DNA of 64,000 nt from Alphaproteobacteria bacterium (GTDB lineage Bacteria; Pseudomonadota; Alphaproteobacteria; Micavibrionales; Micavibrionaceae). A program made the position numbers and the translations under genes. The stretch spans positions 496,001 through 560,000 of the forward strand of contig JANQRF010000002.1 in NCBI GenBank assembly GCA_028289285.1. Reading direction: 5' to 3'. How positions within the stretch are numbered: position 1 is the first letter of the stretch; each line of letters starts with the position of its first letter. The notes beneath the pieces are model-generated. The model ran no database searches. It saw only the letters and a program-made list of their open reading frames with translations, and was not told the DNA's origin. This document shows positions 44,982-55,007 of this stretch, one piece after another.

Positions 44982-45694
44982 TGTCTGGAGCTCCTCAACA
45001 CATAGCGATTATCATGGACGGCAACGGGCGCTGGGCGCAGGCGCGGGGCTTGCCGCGTACGGCCGGGCACCATCAGGGCGTTGAAAGTTGTCGGCGGGTT
45101 GTGAAATCGGCCAAAGAACTTGGTGTTCCGTATATTACGCTGTTCGGGTTTTCATCTGAAAACTGGGCACGGCCCGCGGACGAAGTAAATGAGTTGATGC
45201 GTCTTTTACGGATGTATTTACGTGCAGAGACAGCGGAGCTGCACCGTGCGAATGTCAAATTGCAGGTGATCGGATCACGCGCAGAATTGTCTAAAGATAT
45301 TGTCCAGCTGATTGAAAATGCTGAAAAGCTGACACAGGACAATGATGATTTGGTTTTGACGATTGCGCTGAATTACGGCGGGCGGCAGGAAATCCTCAAG
45401 GCCGTTCAGAGTTTCACAGCAGATTGCCTGGAAAAAGGGCAAAAGCCTGATGCGGATGACGTTCAGGAATTTTTTCCGGAACATCTCATGACGCATGGTA
45501 TGCCGGACCCGGATATCCTGATCCGCACCAGCGGGGAAAAACGGATTTCCAACTTCCTGCTCTGGCAGTGCGCCTATACGGAGTTTGTATTTACCGATAC
45601 GCTCTGGCCGGATTTTTCCAAAGCCGATCTGGAAAGCGCAATTGCTGAATTCCAAAATCGTGAGCGTCGGTTCGGCGCAGTCTCACAGGGGTAG
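44981..45694 (+). CDS. uppS: Undecaprenyl diphosphate synthase (isoprenyl transferase)
   Basis: Makes the C55 lipid carrier for peptidoglycan and O-antigen synthesis. Signatures: AIIMDGNGRWAQARGLPR with catalytic Asp13, GFSSENWARP near 64, and the C-terminal RTSGEKRISNFLLWQCAYTE near 185. Length is 237 aa. The start overlaps frr and cdsA follows after 4 nt. Confidence 0.97.
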   Translation: MSGAPQHIAIIMDGNGRWAQARGLPRTAGHHQGVESCRRVVKSAKELGVPYITLFGFSSENWARPADEVNELMRLLRMYLRAETAELHRANVKLQVIGSRAELSKDIVQLIENAEKLTQDNDDLVLTIALNYGGRQEILKAVQSFTADCLEKGQKPDADDVQEFFPEHLMTHGMPDPDILIRTSGEKRISNFLLWQCAYTEFVFTDTLWPDFSKADLESAIAEFQNRERRFGAVSQG

Positions 45695-45698
45695 GCTC

Positions 45699-46352
45699 AT
45701 GGAAGACGCGCCCCGTTCTTCTCTCCCGTTAAGATGTTTAACCGCGCTAATTCTTGCGCCAGTGGTTCTGGCTGCGTTGTGGTTTGGTTGGCCGATTTAT
45801 ATTCTGGCGCTGGTCACGGCAGCGCTCGCGATTTATGAATGGCTGAACCTGTCCGGGCAACTTCCGATGGGCGCTTTTATCGGTGTTGGCGGTATTTTTT
45901 ACATTGTGTTGTGTGTGACATCTTTTGTGCTGACGCAAAGCTATGGGATTATATTTCCGATTGCTCTGATTTTAAGTGTCTGGGCAAGTGATAGCGGCGC
46001 TTATCTGGCAGGGAAAGTTATAGGCGGGGCAAAGCTTTTACCCTCTATCAGTCCGAATAAAACCTGGGCCGGGTTGTTTGGCGGGATGGTTGCCAGTGCG
46101 GCAATGCTTGTTATTTTAGATTTGGTGTTTGGGTTATTTTCATCTGTTGTTGTCAGCCTGATTGTTGGCGCATGCATCACTATGGCAGGGCAGCTCGGCG
46201 ATTTGATTGTTTCGGTGTTTAAACGAAAAGCGGATGTCAAAGATACAGGTCAGATCATTCCGGGCCATGGCGGTATTTTGGACCGCGTGGATTCTCTTCT
46301 TCTTGCCAGCCCGTTCTTTTTACTCTGTTTAAAAATGGCCTTTGTCGGATGA
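45699..46352 (+). CDS. cdsA: Phosphatidate cytidylyltransferase
   Basis: Makes CDP-diacylglycerol, the precursor of all phospholipids. Integral membrane protein with about six helices; the C-terminal family signature is complete: SVFKRKADVKDTGQIIPGHG followed by GILDRVDS. The ATG at 45699 gives 217 aa, at the short end of the family. The stop overlaps the dxr start by 4 nt. Confidence 0.95.
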   Translation: MEDAPRSSLPLRCLTALILAPVVLAALWFGWPIYILALVTAALAIYEWLNLSGQLPMGAFIGVGGIFYIVLCVTSFVLTQSYGIIFPIALILSVWASDSGAYLAGKVIGGAKLLPSISPNKTWAGLFGGMVASAAMLVILDLVFGLFSSVVVSLIVGACITMAGQLGDLIVSVFKRKADVKDTGQIIPGHGGILDRVDSLLLASPFFLLCLKMAFVG

Positions 46353-47524
46353 AGACGGTTTCTGTTTTAGGTGTAACAGGGTCTATCGGCCAAAGCACGG
46401 CTGATGTTATTCGTGCGCATCCGGATAAATTTGATGTGCAGGCTGTTACCGCACATACAAATGTTCAAAAACTGGCGAAAATGGCGATTGATTTAAAAGC
46501 AAACTGCGCCGTCATTGCGGATGAAGCTCTTGAAAAAGATTTAGAGAAAGCGCTGGCCGGAACAGATATTCAAATCATGGCTGGAGAAGTAGCTGTTTGC
46601 AATGCAGCTTCTATGAAAGCCGATCTGGTGATGGCGGCAATTGTCGGCATGGCAGGCTTAAAGCCCCTTATGAAGGCGATTGAGCAGGGTACGCAGGTGG
46701 CGATTGCGAATAAAGAGCCTTTGGTCTCTGCCGGGCCGATTGTTTTAGAAGCTGCTCAAAAAAGCGGAACAACGCTTTTACCTGTTGATAGCGAGCATAA
46801 TGCGATCTTCCAGGTTTTCGATGCGAAGCAAAAAGAGGCGATTGAAAAAATTATTTTAACAGCTTCCGGCGGGCCGTTCCGAACCTTTTCGATGCAGGAA
46901 ATGGAGTCCGTCACGCCTGAACAAGCGCTGGCGCATCCGAACTGGAGCATGGGAGATAAAATCTCTATCGATAGCGCCACGATGATGAATAAGGCGCTTG
47001 AGGTGATTGAGGCCGCCGAACTGTTTCAAATGGCACCGGAAAAGATTGAGGTATTGGTTCATCCTGAATCAATTATTCATTCGATGGTCGAATATGCGGA
47101 TGGATCTATTCTGGCTCAGATGGGCGCTGCCGATATGCGCACACCAATTGCAAATATCCTGAACTGGCCGGAACGGGTGTCAACACCCGGGCAAAAACTG
47201 GATTTGAAAATGCTCAAACGCCTGAATTTTGAAGCGTTAGATGATGAGAGATTCCCGGCTGTTGCCATGGCCTATGAAGCGCTGGACAAGGGGCCAGGCG
47301 CACGCATTGCGATGAATGCAGCGAATGAGGAGGCTGTACAGGCCTTTTTAGAAAAAGAGATCGGATTTCTGGATATTACGGCCTGCGTGCGCCATATTTT
47401 AGACGCAGAACATCCGCAGGATATAAATACACTCGAAGATGTGTTGGCCTATGATGAAAAGATGCGCGGTGCAGCCAAATCATATATACTCGGAAAAGAT
47501 AACAAAGAACGGAAAGCCTCGTAA
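46349..47524 (+). CDS. dxr: 1-deoxy-D-xylulose 5-phosphate reductoisomerase
   Basis: Second enzyme of the MEP isoprenoid pathway, feeding uppS. NADPH motif GVTGSIGQSTADVI at 8-21; AIANKEPLVSAG near 113; metal/substrate motif VDSEHNAIFQ near 143; flexible loop and NWSMGDKISIDSATMMNKALE near 192. Length is 391 aa. It overlaps cdsA by 4 nt and rseP by 1 nt. Confidence 0.97.
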   Translation: MKTVSVLGVTGSIGQSTADVIRAHPDKFDVQAVTAHTNVQKLAKMAIDLKANCAVIADEALEKDLEKALAGTDIQIMAGEVAVCNAASMKADLVMAAIVGMAGLKPLMKAIEQGTQVAIANKEPLVSAGPIVLEAAQKSGTTLLPVDSEHNAIFQVFDAKQKEAIEKIILTASGGPFRTFSMQEMESVTPEQALAHPNWSMGDKISIDSATMMNKALEVIEAAELFQMAPEKIEVLVHPESIIHSMVEYADGSILAQMGAADMRTPIANILNWPERVSTPGQKLDLKMLKRLNFEALDDERFPAVAMAYEALDKGPGARIAMNAANEEAVQAFLEKEIGFLDITACVRHILDAEHPQDINTLEDVLAYDEKMRGAAKSYILGKDNKERKAS

Positions 47525-48906
47525 TGTCGATTTTTGATCTGTTTCAACTGGTAGCAAGTAATGTCTGGCTCTATGGCGGGACGCTGCTTTTGGTGCTGTC
47601 TATTTTGGTTTTTGTTCATGAATGGGGCCATTACATCGTCGCGCGTATGTGCGGCGTGCGTGTAGAGGTTTTCTCTATCGGCTTTGGAAAAGAGTTATTC
47701 GGCAAAACCGATAGTCACGGCACGCGCTGGAAATTCTCTCTGATCCCGCTTGGCGGCTACGTGAAAATGTTTGGTGATGTGGATCCGTCTTCCTACGGCC
47801 ATGCGGACGGGGTGCAGGAAGGCGATGAGGTCCGCCCGTTCACGGAAAAAGAAAAAGACGAAGCGTTCTTTAATAAATCGGTCGGCAAGCGCGCGGCGAT
47901 TGTGTTTGCCGGGCCTGCGATCAATTTTATCTTCGCGATTATTCTTTTAGCCGGGCTGTACAGCTTTTATGGACAGCCTGTGACGCCGCCCTTGGCGTCC
48001 GGGATTATCGCAGACAGCGCAGCGGATAAGGCGGGCTTTAAGCCCCATGACCGGATTTTAAAAATTGACGGCCAGTCCATCCAGAGCTTTGAAGATCTGC
48101 GCCGGGAAGTCATGATCGCGCTTGATACGCCGATGGTATTCACCGTTGAGCGGGCAGGTGAAGAGGTTGAAATCAATGCGACACCGGAAAAAGAGACCAT
48201 CACAGACCGGTTCGGGTTTGAGCATTCCAAAGGCATGCTTGGTATTATCGGGCCGGGCCGGGGATTGCTTCTTGAAAATGTGGAAGCTGTTAACGGGCGC
48301 ACGACAGATAGTGATGATGCGCGGCGTGCGGCGCTGTCCCGGGTTTTTGAGCGGGATATCACGATCGACCTAAAACGCAATGAAGAACAGACGGACCAGA
48401 TCCGTATTCATCCCTATAAAGATTTCAATGCCGATTGGGAAAACGAAGAGGCAATGAATTTCGGCGTGCTGATGATTGATTCCCAGAATGCAGAAGACTT
48501 TATTCAGCATGGTGTTTTACGTGGAATTGGCGAAGCTGCGCAGGAAACCTGGAGCATTACAGGGGCCACTTTAACCGCGCTTGGGCAGATGATTACGGGG
48601 GCCCGTCCGCCGACAGAGCTTGGCGGTATCATCAGAATCGGGGCCATTGCAGGCGATATGGCACAGAGTGGATTGATCGCCTTGATTACATTCACGGCAT
48701 TATTATCCATAAATCTGGGGTTGATTAACCTTTTCCCGATTCCCATGCTCGATGGCGGTCACCTTGTGTTTTACGCTGTTGAAGCGGTGAAAGGCTCACC
48801 AATCAATGAGCAGATGCAGGAATACGCTTTTCGCTTTGGTCTGGCCGTTTTGGTCTGTATAATGGTATTCGCGAATTTGAACGATCTTTTGCAGCTATTT
48901 CTTTAG
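47524..48906 (+). CDS. rseP: RIP site-2 metalloprotease
   Basis: Intramembrane zinc protease for anti-sigma-factor or signal-peptide remnants. HEWGH at 32-36 within FVHEWGHYIVARMCGV is the zinc site; the second conserved motif INLFPIPMLDGGHL is near residue 400. PDZ-like sequence GIIADSAADKAGFKPHDRIL lies near 160; whether a second PDZ domain is complete is unclear. Length is 460 aa. It is followed by bamA as usual. Confidence 0.95.
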   Translation: MSIFDLFQLVASNVWLYGGTLLLVLSILVFVHEWGHYIVARMCGVRVEVFSIGFGKELFGKTDSHGTRWKFSLIPLGGYVKMFGDVDPSSYGHADGVQEGDEVRPFTEKEKDEAFFNKSVGKRAAIVFAGPAINFIFAIILLAGLYSFYGQPVTPPLASGIIADSAADKAGFKPHDRILKIDGQSIQSFEDLRREVMIALDTPMVFTVERAGEEVEINATPEKETITDRFGFEHSKGMLGIIGPGRGLLLENVEAVNGRTTDSDDARRAALSRVFERDITIDLKRNEEQTDQIRIHPYKDFNADWENEEAMNFGVLMIDSQNAEDFIQHGVLRGIGEAAQETWSITGATLTALGQMITGARPPTELGGIIRIGAIAGDMAQSGLIALITFTALLSINLGLINLFPIPMLDGGHLVFYAVEAVKGSPINEQMQEYAFRFGLAVLVCIMVFANLNDLLQLFL

Positions 48907-48972
48907 GATAAGAGGAAGACTTTTCAGAGATTTGGTTGTATCCCGCCTTGAGTTAATTTAAACCTAGAATCA

Positions 48973-51258
48973 ATGCTAAATATGTTTCGGATCAAAGTTT
49001 TACGCTTCGCGTTATGTCTTGCTGTCATCCTGACGGCAGGCACTGTTCAGGCCTATGCACAAGACACGATCCGTGAAATCCGGGTCAATGGTGTGGAGCG
49101 TGTAGAACCTGCCACGGTTCTGACCTATCTCGATATGCGTCTGGGTGATCCGTTAACACAAGATGCCATGAATAACGGGCTGAAAAATCTGTTTGCGACC
49201 GGCCTGTTTGCCGATGTGGCTCTGCGCCAAAGCCGCGGTGTGTTGTTTGTGGATGTGGTTGAAAATCCGATCGTCAACCGCATTGCCTTTGAAGGGAATA
49301 GCCATATCAAAGATGCAGAGCTGGAAGCTGAGATTTCTTTACGCCCGCGCCAGGTCTTTACCCGTGGTAAGGTTCAAAATGATGTCTCGCGCATCTTTGA
49401 CCTCTACCGCCGGACAGGGCGCTTTGCAGCCAGCGTGGAGCCAAAAGCCATTAAGCTTGATCAAAACCGGGTCGATCTGGTGTTTGAAATTGATGAAGGC
49501 GAAATCACGACGATTAAAGGGATCCGCTTTGTCGGGAATGAGGCCTACAGCGACGCGGCCCTTGAAGCTGAGATATCGTCCAAACGTGAGCGTTGGTATA
49601 AATTCTGGTCGTCCGATGATCGCTATGATCCGGACCGGATTGCTTTTGATGAAGAATTGCTTCGACAGTTTTATCTCAAAGAGGGTTATGCCGATTTTCA
49701 GGTTGTGACATCTATTGCCGAACTCTCTCAGGATCAGGAAGATTTCTACCTGACTTTTACCGTTGATGAAGGGCCGCGTTACAAGCTCGGTTCAGTTGCA
49801 ATTGATTCAAGCCTGCGTGGGCTGGATGCGAATTTCCTGCGGGAGCATGTCACACTGGTGCCGGGAGTTTGGTATAACTCTGAAGAGGTTCAATTTTCTA
49901 TTGATGCGATGGAAGATGCGCTTGGTGATCAACAATATGCGTTTGTTGATATCCGCCCGGATATTGAACGTAACCGGGAAACGCAAACCATCGATCTGAC
50001 CTTTATGATTGGAGAATCACCGCGCGTTTTTGTTGAGCGGATTGATATTCACGGTAATGTCCGGACAATCGACAAAGTCATTCGACGCGAATTTTTGCTC
50101 TCTGAAGGTGACCCGTTCAGCCAGTCCAAGCTGGCCCGGTCCGAGCAAAAGCTGCGTAACTTAAACTATTTTGAAAATATTGAAATCCGCACCCTTCCGG
50201 GAAGTGCGCCGGATCGCACCGTTATTGATGTAAAAGTAACTGAAATGTCTACTGGAGAACTTTCCATCGGCGCCGGTTTTTCATCTGCAGACGGTCCTTT
50301 GGCGGATTTACGTATCCGCGAGCGTAACCTGCTTGGAAAAGGGCAGGACCTGCTTTTTGCAACAACCTTGGCCGGGGAGCGTACGCAGTTTGATGTGTCT
50401 TTCACAGAACCTTTCTTCCTCGACCGGGATTTATCTGCAGGTTTTGATGCGTTTCACATTACACGTGATTTTCAGGATGAGAGCTCTTATGATCAGCGCC
50501 TCACGGGCGGAAGTTTACGCCTTGGTTACCCGCTGTCCGAACATTGGCGTCAAACCTGGCGGTATAAATATTCCCGCAATGAAATCACGGATGTCGATGC
50601 GACAGCTTCACGCTTTATCCGTGATCAGGAAGGAGAGCGTGATACCTCTGCGATTTCACAGCGTATTACTTATGATACACGCGACAGTATCCTGTTTCCT
50701 GCAGAAGGGACCTATGGCTGGCTTGATACGGAGCTTGCCGGGCTTGGCGGGGATGCGAAATATGTTTCCGGGAAGCTTGGAGTAAGCTATTTCCAACCGC
50801 TTTACAAGAAAAGCGTGGTGCTGAATCTGCTCGGAGAAGTTGGTGCGATTGAAGGCTATTCCGATACGGATGTGCAGATTAATGAGCGTTTCTATTTGGG
50901 TGGTGCAAATCTGCGTGGATTTGAACGCGCCGGTGTCGGGCCGCGGGATTCGCTTACAGATGACTCTCTTGGCGGAAACTTTTTCTACCGTGGAACAGTG
51001 GAGCTGAGCTTTCCGATCGGTCTGCCTGAAGAGATGGGTGTCGCCGGGCATGCCTTTACGGATTTTGGGTCTTTGTGGGAAATTGACGAAACGGGCGCAG
51101 AGATATTGGATGAAAGCTCTTTACGGGCCGCTGCCGGTTTAGGGGTGTCCTGGCGCTCTCCGTTTGGTCCTGTGCGCGTAGATTTTGCACAACCTTATCT
51201 GGATGAAGATTTTGATAAGGATGAAGTGTTCCGCTTTAGTTTTGGAACACGGTTTTAA
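48973..51258 (+). CDS. bamA: Outer membrane protein assembly factor BamA
   Basis: Omp85-family core of the beta-barrel assembly machine. Signal peptide of about 29 residues (ends QAYA), five POTRA domains at about 30-420, then a 16-strand barrel ending with the C-terminal Phe (FRFSFGTRF). The lid/motif FYLGGANLRGFERAG near 640 is the family's VRGF-type loop. Length is 761 aa. No Shine-Dalgarno sequence is evident before the ATG at 48973; a second ATG three codons on is possible. Confidence 0.97.
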   Translation: MLNMFRIKVLRFALCLAVILTAGTVQAYAQDTIREIRVNGVERVEPATVLTYLDMRLGDPLTQDAMNNGLKNLFATGLFADVALRQSRGVLFVDVVENPIVNRIAFEGNSHIKDAELEAEISLRPRQVFTRGKVQNDVSRIFDLYRRTGRFAASVEPKAIKLDQNRVDLVFEIDEGEITTIKGIRFVGNEAYSDAALEAEISSKRERWYKFWSSDDRYDPDRIAFDEELLRQFYLKEGYADFQVVTSIAELSQDQEDFYLTFTVDEGPRYKLGSVAIDSSLRGLDANFLREHVTLVPGVWYNSEEVQFSIDAMEDALGDQQYAFVDIRPDIERNRETQTIDLTFMIGESPRVFVERIDIHGNVRTIDKVIRREFLLSEGDPFSQSKLARSEQKLRNLNYFENIEIRTLPGSAPDRTVIDVKVTEMSTGELSIGAGFSSADGPLADLRIRERNLLGKGQDLLFATTLAGERTQFDVSFTEPFFLDRDLSAGFDAFHITRDFQDESSYDQRLTGGSLRLGYPLSEHWRQTWRYKYSRNEITDVDATASRFIRDQEGERDTSAISQRITYDTRDSILFPAEGTYGWLDTELAGLGGDAKYVSGKLGVSYFQPLYKKSVVLNLLGEVGAIEGYSDTDVQINERFYLGGANLRGFERAGVGPRDSLTDDSLGGNFFYRGTVELSFPIGLPEEMGVAGHAFTDFGSLWEIDETGAEILDESSLRAAAGLGVSWRSPFGPVRVDFAQPYLDEDFDKDEVFRFSFGTRF

Positions 51259-51279
51259 AAAACTGACATAAAGGAAAAG

Positions 51280-51819
51280 ATGATGCGATATGTTTTGACC
51301 GCGTTTGCGTTCATGGCTTTGATAATGGCTGCTCCTGCTGTGCAGGCGGAAACGGCGTCTGAGATTGCCGTCATTGATATTGAAAAGGTCTTAAATGAAT
51401 CCAAGGCCGGCAAGGGCCTGAAAAAGCAACTTGAGAAAAAGCGCAAAGAATTTCAAAAAGAATTTTCCCAAAAAGAAAAATCTTTACAAGATGCCGGGAA
51501 GAAACTTATCGAACAAAAAGATGATTTAGAGCCTGAAAAACTGGCTGAAGAACGTAAAAAATTTGAAACGCAGCTTTTGGAAACGCGTAAATTGTTCCAA
51601 AAGCGCCGCTCCGATCTTGATAAAGGCGTGGCTAAAGCCATGCAGGAGCTGCGCCGGGAAGTCATCCAGATTGCTGCTGAAGTCGCCGAAGAGAAGAATT
51701 ACAAGGCTATTCTCATGCGTGATAGCGTGGTGATTGTCCAAAAAGAGCTGGATGCAACCGATGAGCTCTTGAAACGGCTGGATAAAAAAATCAGTTCGAT
51801 TGATCTGAAAATCGACTAA
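51280..51819 (+). CDS. skp: OmpH/Skp family periplasmic chaperone
   Basis: Chaperone escorting outer-membrane proteins to BamA. Signal peptide MMRYVLTAFAFMALIMAAPAVQA (cleavage near 23), then IAVIDIEKVLNESKAGKGL, followed by a long charged coiled-coil (about 50-130) that forms the tentacles. Length is 179 aa. AAGGAAAAG precedes the start. It sits between bamA and lpxD as in most alphaproteobacteria. Confidence 0.92.
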   Translation: MMRYVLTAFAFMALIMAAPAVQAETASEIAVIDIEKVLNESKAGKGLKKQLEKKRKEFQKEFSQKEKSLQDAGKKLIEQKDDLEPEKLAEERKKFETQLLETRKLFQKRRSDLDKGVAKAMQELRREVIQIAAEVAEEKNYKAILMRDSVVIVQKELDATDELLKRLDKKISSIDLKID

Positions 51820-51829
51820 ACTAGGCTCC

Positions 51830-52849
51830 ATGGCTGATCCGACCTTTTTTGAAAATCACGGCCCGCACTCTTTAAAGGATATTGCGGAGAAAACAGACTG
51901 TGCCTATGACGGACCTGATAATATTTCTATTAAAGATGTCGCGCCTTTGGATCAGGCCGGTCAGGATGACCTCTCTTTTCTGGATAATCTGAAATATAAA
52001 GACGCTTTCGAGGGCACCAAAGCAGGCGCGGTGATTATCTCTAAAAAGATGCAAGAGTTTGCGCCAAAGGGTGCAGTGCTTTTACTCTCTGATAATCCCT
52101 ATAAATCCTATGCTCTGGCTGCGCAGCTTTTTTACCCTGATAATTTTCCGCCTGCTTGTGTTTCAGATAGAGCTGAAATTGCGTCCTCCGTACAGATCGG
52201 TGAAGGCGTTATCATAGAACCGTTCGCTATTATTGAAGACGGTGTCAAAATTGGTGCGGGCAGCTGGATTGGCCCAAATGCACATATCGGCAAGAATGTA
52301 GAGATTGGCCGGAAATGCCGGATTGGGTCAGGCGCCAGCATTTCGCATGCACTCATTGGAGATGCGGTGCGGCTCTATCCGGGGGTACGCATCGGGCAGG
52401 ATGGATTTGGTTTTGCGATTGACCCTGCGGGCCATGTCAAAGTGCCCCAGCTTGGCCGGGTGATTATTGAAGATCATGTGGAGATCGGCGCCAACTCGAC
52501 CATCGACCGTGGGGCCGGGCCTGATACGGTCATTGGGGCAGGGAGCTGGATCGATAATCTGGTCCAGATCGGTCATAATGTGAAGATTGGAAAAGGCTGT
52601 ATTTTAGTGGCTCAAAGCGGCGTGGCCGGTAGCACAACGTTAGAAGATTATGCGGTTCTGGCAGCCCAGGCCGGTGTCGCCGGGCATCTGACGATCGGTA
52701 GCGGGGCGCGGATTGCGGCGCAAACAGGCGTGATGCGCGATATTGAACCGGGCACGGAGCATATGGGCTATCCGTCCGTACCGATCAAGGAGTTTATGCG
52801 TCAGGTTGCGACCTTAAAACGGTTGACCAAATCCGGTAAATCCGAATAA
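51830..52849 (+). CDS. lpxD: UDP-3-O-acylglucosamine N-acyltransferase
   Basis: Third acylation step of lipid A synthesis. N-terminal uridine-binding domain (about 1-110) followed by left-handed beta-helix hexapeptide repeats (for example VQIGEGVIIEPFAIIEDGVK) and the catalytic His region NLVQIGHNVKIGKGC near 245; C-terminal helix. Length is 339 aa, the family norm. Confidence 0.97.
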   Translation: MADPTFFENHGPHSLKDIAEKTDCAYDGPDNISIKDVAPLDQAGQDDLSFLDNLKYKDAFEGTKAGAVIISKKMQEFAPKGAVLLLSDNPYKSYALAAQLFYPDNFPPACVSDRAEIASSVQIGEGVIIEPFAIIEDGVKIGAGSWIGPNAHIGKNVEIGRKCRIGSGASISHALIGDAVRLYPGVRIGQDGFGFAIDPAGHVKVPQLGRVIIEDHVEIGANSTIDRGAGPDTVIGAGSWIDNLVQIGHNVKIGKGCILVAQSGVAGSTTLEDYAVLAAQAGVAGHLTIGSGARIAAQTGVMRDIEPGTEHMGYPSVPIKEFMRQVATLKRLTKSGKSE

Positions 52850-52859
52850 TACCAAAGAC

Positions 52860-53324
52860 ATGACAGATGAACCAAACATGATCGATGTAACCGGCGTGAT
52901 GGAGATGATTCCCCATCGCTACCCGATTTTGCTTGTCGATCGTATTCTGGATTTTAAAGTGGGCGAATGGGCGATCGGCCTCAAAAATGTGAGCTTCAAT
53001 GAGCCTCATTTTCAAGGTCACTTCCCGGGCTGGCCTGTCATGCCGGGCGTTCTGATTGTCGAAGCCATGGCGCAAACCTCGGCCTGCCTTGTGGTGCAGA
53101 CGATGGGCGATGAAGCGCGTGGCAAGGTGGTTTATTTTATGTCCATCGAAGATTGTAAATTCAGAAAGCCCGTTGTGCCCGGTGATGCGCTGCATATTAA
53201 AGTCGAAAAGATTCAGAACCGCCGCATGGTCTGGAAATTTAAAGGCACGGCTACGGTCGGCGATGTGGTCCATGCAGAAGCGACCTTCAGTGCCATGATT
53301 ATGGACCGCGATGCGGATGTCTAA
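52860..53324 (+). CDS. fabZ: 3-hydroxyacyl-ACP dehydratase
   Basis: Dehydrates 3-hydroxyacyl-ACP in fatty acid elongation and balances acyl supply with lipid A. Hot-dog fold signatures: MIPHRYPILLVDRILDF near residue 17, FQGHFPGWPVMPGVLIVEAM near 50 with catalytic His and Glu. The residue after FPG is Trp where many homologues have His; the catalytic residues are unaffected. Length is 154 aa. Confidence 0.96.
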   Translation: MTDEPNMIDVTGVMEMIPHRYPILLVDRILDFKVGEWAIGLKNVSFNEPHFQGHFPGWPVMPGVLIVEAMAQTSACLVVQTMGDEARGKVVYFMSIEDCKFRKPVVPGDALHIKVEKIQNRRMVWKFKGTATVGDVVHAEATFSAMIMDRDADV

Positions 53325-53391
53325 CCATTTGTAACAAAATGCAAAAGACTGTGTCTTGAAGCTTTTTCAGGGCCTCTTTACATCTTATCCT

Positions 53392-54204
53392 ATGACAAAT
53401 TCTATTCATGAAACGGCGATACTCGACCCGGCAGCAAAAATCGGGCAGGGGGTGACGATCGGTCCCTATTGTGTAATCGGCCCGGATGTCACGCTCGAAG
53501 ATAATGTGACCTTAAAAGCGCATGTCTGCGTCGATGGCCATACGATTGTCGGGAAAGGGACGGAAATTTTTCCGTTCGCCTCGGTTGGGTCTGCACCGCA
53601 GGATTTGAAATTCGGCGGTGAAAAATCGCGTTTGATTATCGGCAAGAACTGTAAAATCCGTGAACATGCAACGCTTAATCCGGGCACGGAAGGTGGTGGG
53701 ATGGAGACCGTTGTTGGCGATAACTGCCTGCTGATGATCGGGGTGCATGTGGCCCATGATTGCCGGATCGGTAGCAACGTCATTCTGGCCAATAACGCCA
53801 CCCTTGCCGGGCATGTGACGGTGGGAGACCATGTGCTGATCGGCGGCCTGTCCGCGGTACATCAATTCGTCCGGATTGGGTCCTTTGCTGTGATTGGTGG
53901 CATGTCCGGTGTGGAAAGCGATGTCATTCCGTTTGGCCGTGTTAAAGGTGAACGCGCGCATCTGGCGGGGATCAATTTGATTGGTCTCGAACGCGGCGGG
54001 TTTGAGAAAGACCAGATCAAATCCATTCAAAAGGCAGTCAATGATCTGTTTGATGGAAACGGTACGCTTGAAGACCGCATTTCGTCTTTAGAAGCCGATC
54101 ATAAAGATAATCCGCATATTATGAATATCCTGACCTTCGCCCGGGAAAAGGAAAGGTTTGGCCTATGTCAGCCATCCAAAGTTCAAACGCCCAAGGCAGC
54201 TTGA
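53392..54204 (+). CDS. lpxA: UDP-N-acetylglucosamine acyltransferase
   Basis: First committed step of lipid A synthesis. Hexapeptide-repeat beta-helix starting IHETAILDPAAKIGQGVTIG; catalytic His in GVHVAHDCRIG near residue 122; C-terminal helical domain with GINLIGLERGGF. The ATG at 53392 gives 270 aa, the family length; an upstream TTG (53356) would add 12 atypical residues. The 3' end overlaps lpxI by 40 nt. Confidence 0.97.
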   Translation: MTNSIHETAILDPAAKIGQGVTIGPYCVIGPDVTLEDNVTLKAHVCVDGHTIVGKGTEIFPFASVGSAPQDLKFGGEKSRLIIGKNCKIREHATLNPGTEGGGMETVVGDNCLLMIGVHVAHDCRIGSNVILANNATLAGHVTVGDHVLIGGLSAVHQFVRIGSFAVIGGMSGVESDVIPFGRVKGERAHLAGINLIGLERGGFEKDQIKSIQKAVNDLFDGNGTLEDRISSLEADHKDNPHIMNILTFAREKERFGLCQPSKVQTPKAA

Positions 54205-55007
54205 GCACGTTTCCTTCCAAAATCGCGATTATTGCCGGCGGCGGAAGCCTGCCGGAACAGCTTGCACGTGCCTGTGAGGCAAAAGGCATGGAGGTGTTTA
54301 TCATTGCGTTTAAAGGGCAAACGGATCCGGAACTCTATGAACCGCGGATGCATCTTTTAACCTCGCTTTCTAAAGCAGGAAAGATTGTGAATGCACTGAA
54401 AGAAAAGGGGTTTTCCGATTTGGTCTTTATCGGGTCAATCAGGCGGCCTAATTTTATGGCGATGATCCCGGATGCGTATACGGCGAAGTTTCTTATTAAG
54501 GTTGGGTTTGCCTCAAAGCTTGGGGATGACGGGTTGTTAAAATCCATGCGATCGCAGCTTGAATCAGACGGGTTCAGGTTTCACGGGGCTCAGGATTTTC
54601 TGGACGGGTTGTTTATTTCGCCAGGAGCGCTTGGCAAGCATGCGCCGCCCGAGGCTGATCTGAAAGATATCGAATACGGGTTTCAGGCATCTCAAGATCT
54701 GGGCCGTCAGGATATCGGGCAGGCGGTGATTGTCGATCAGGGGAAAACCATTGGCCGGGAAGATCGGGAGGGGACCAATGCGCTGATCGCGCGCTGTTCC
54801 GGCGGTATTTTGGTTAAAACATGTAAACCGCAGCAGGATAAACAGCTCGATCTGCCAACCATCGGCCCGGAAACCGTTAAAGCGGCCATTGCTTCTGATT
54901 TACGCGGGATCGCCGTGCAGGCAGGCGAGGTCTTTGTGGTGGATAAAGATCAGGTCATTCGTCTTGCCGATGAGGCTGGACTCTTTATCTATGGTATCAG
55001 CGCATGA
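54165..55007 (+). CDS. lpxI: UDP-2,3-diacylglucosamine pyrophosphatase LpxI
   Basis: Hydrolyses UDP-diacylglucosamine to lipid X; LpxI replaces LpxH in alphaproteobacteria. Signatures: KIAIIAGGGSLPEQLARACE near residue 19, FIGSIRRPNF near 90, and the C-terminal IVDQGKTIGREDREGTNALI near 190. Length is 280 aa. It is inserted between lpxA and lpxB in the standard order and overlaps both. Confidence 0.95.
   Translation: MSAIQSSNAQGSLSTFPSKIAIIAGGGSLPEQLARACEAKGMEVFIIAFKGQTDPELYEPRMHLLTSLSKAGKIVNALKEKGFSDLVFIGSIRRPNFMAMIPDAYTAKFLIKVGFASKLGDDGLLKSMRSQLESDGFRFHGAQDFLDGLFISPGALGKHAPPEADLKDIEYGFQASQDLGRQDIGQAVIVDQGKTIGREDREGTNALIARCSGGILVKTCKPQQDKQLDLPTIGPETVKAAIASDLRGIAVQAGEVFVVDKDQVIRLADEAGLFIYGISA

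Noticed and set aside
54335..54547. Many minus-strand frames opposite lpx, bam, nuo and dnaE genes
   Set aside because: Shadow frames of well-recognised genes on the other strand.
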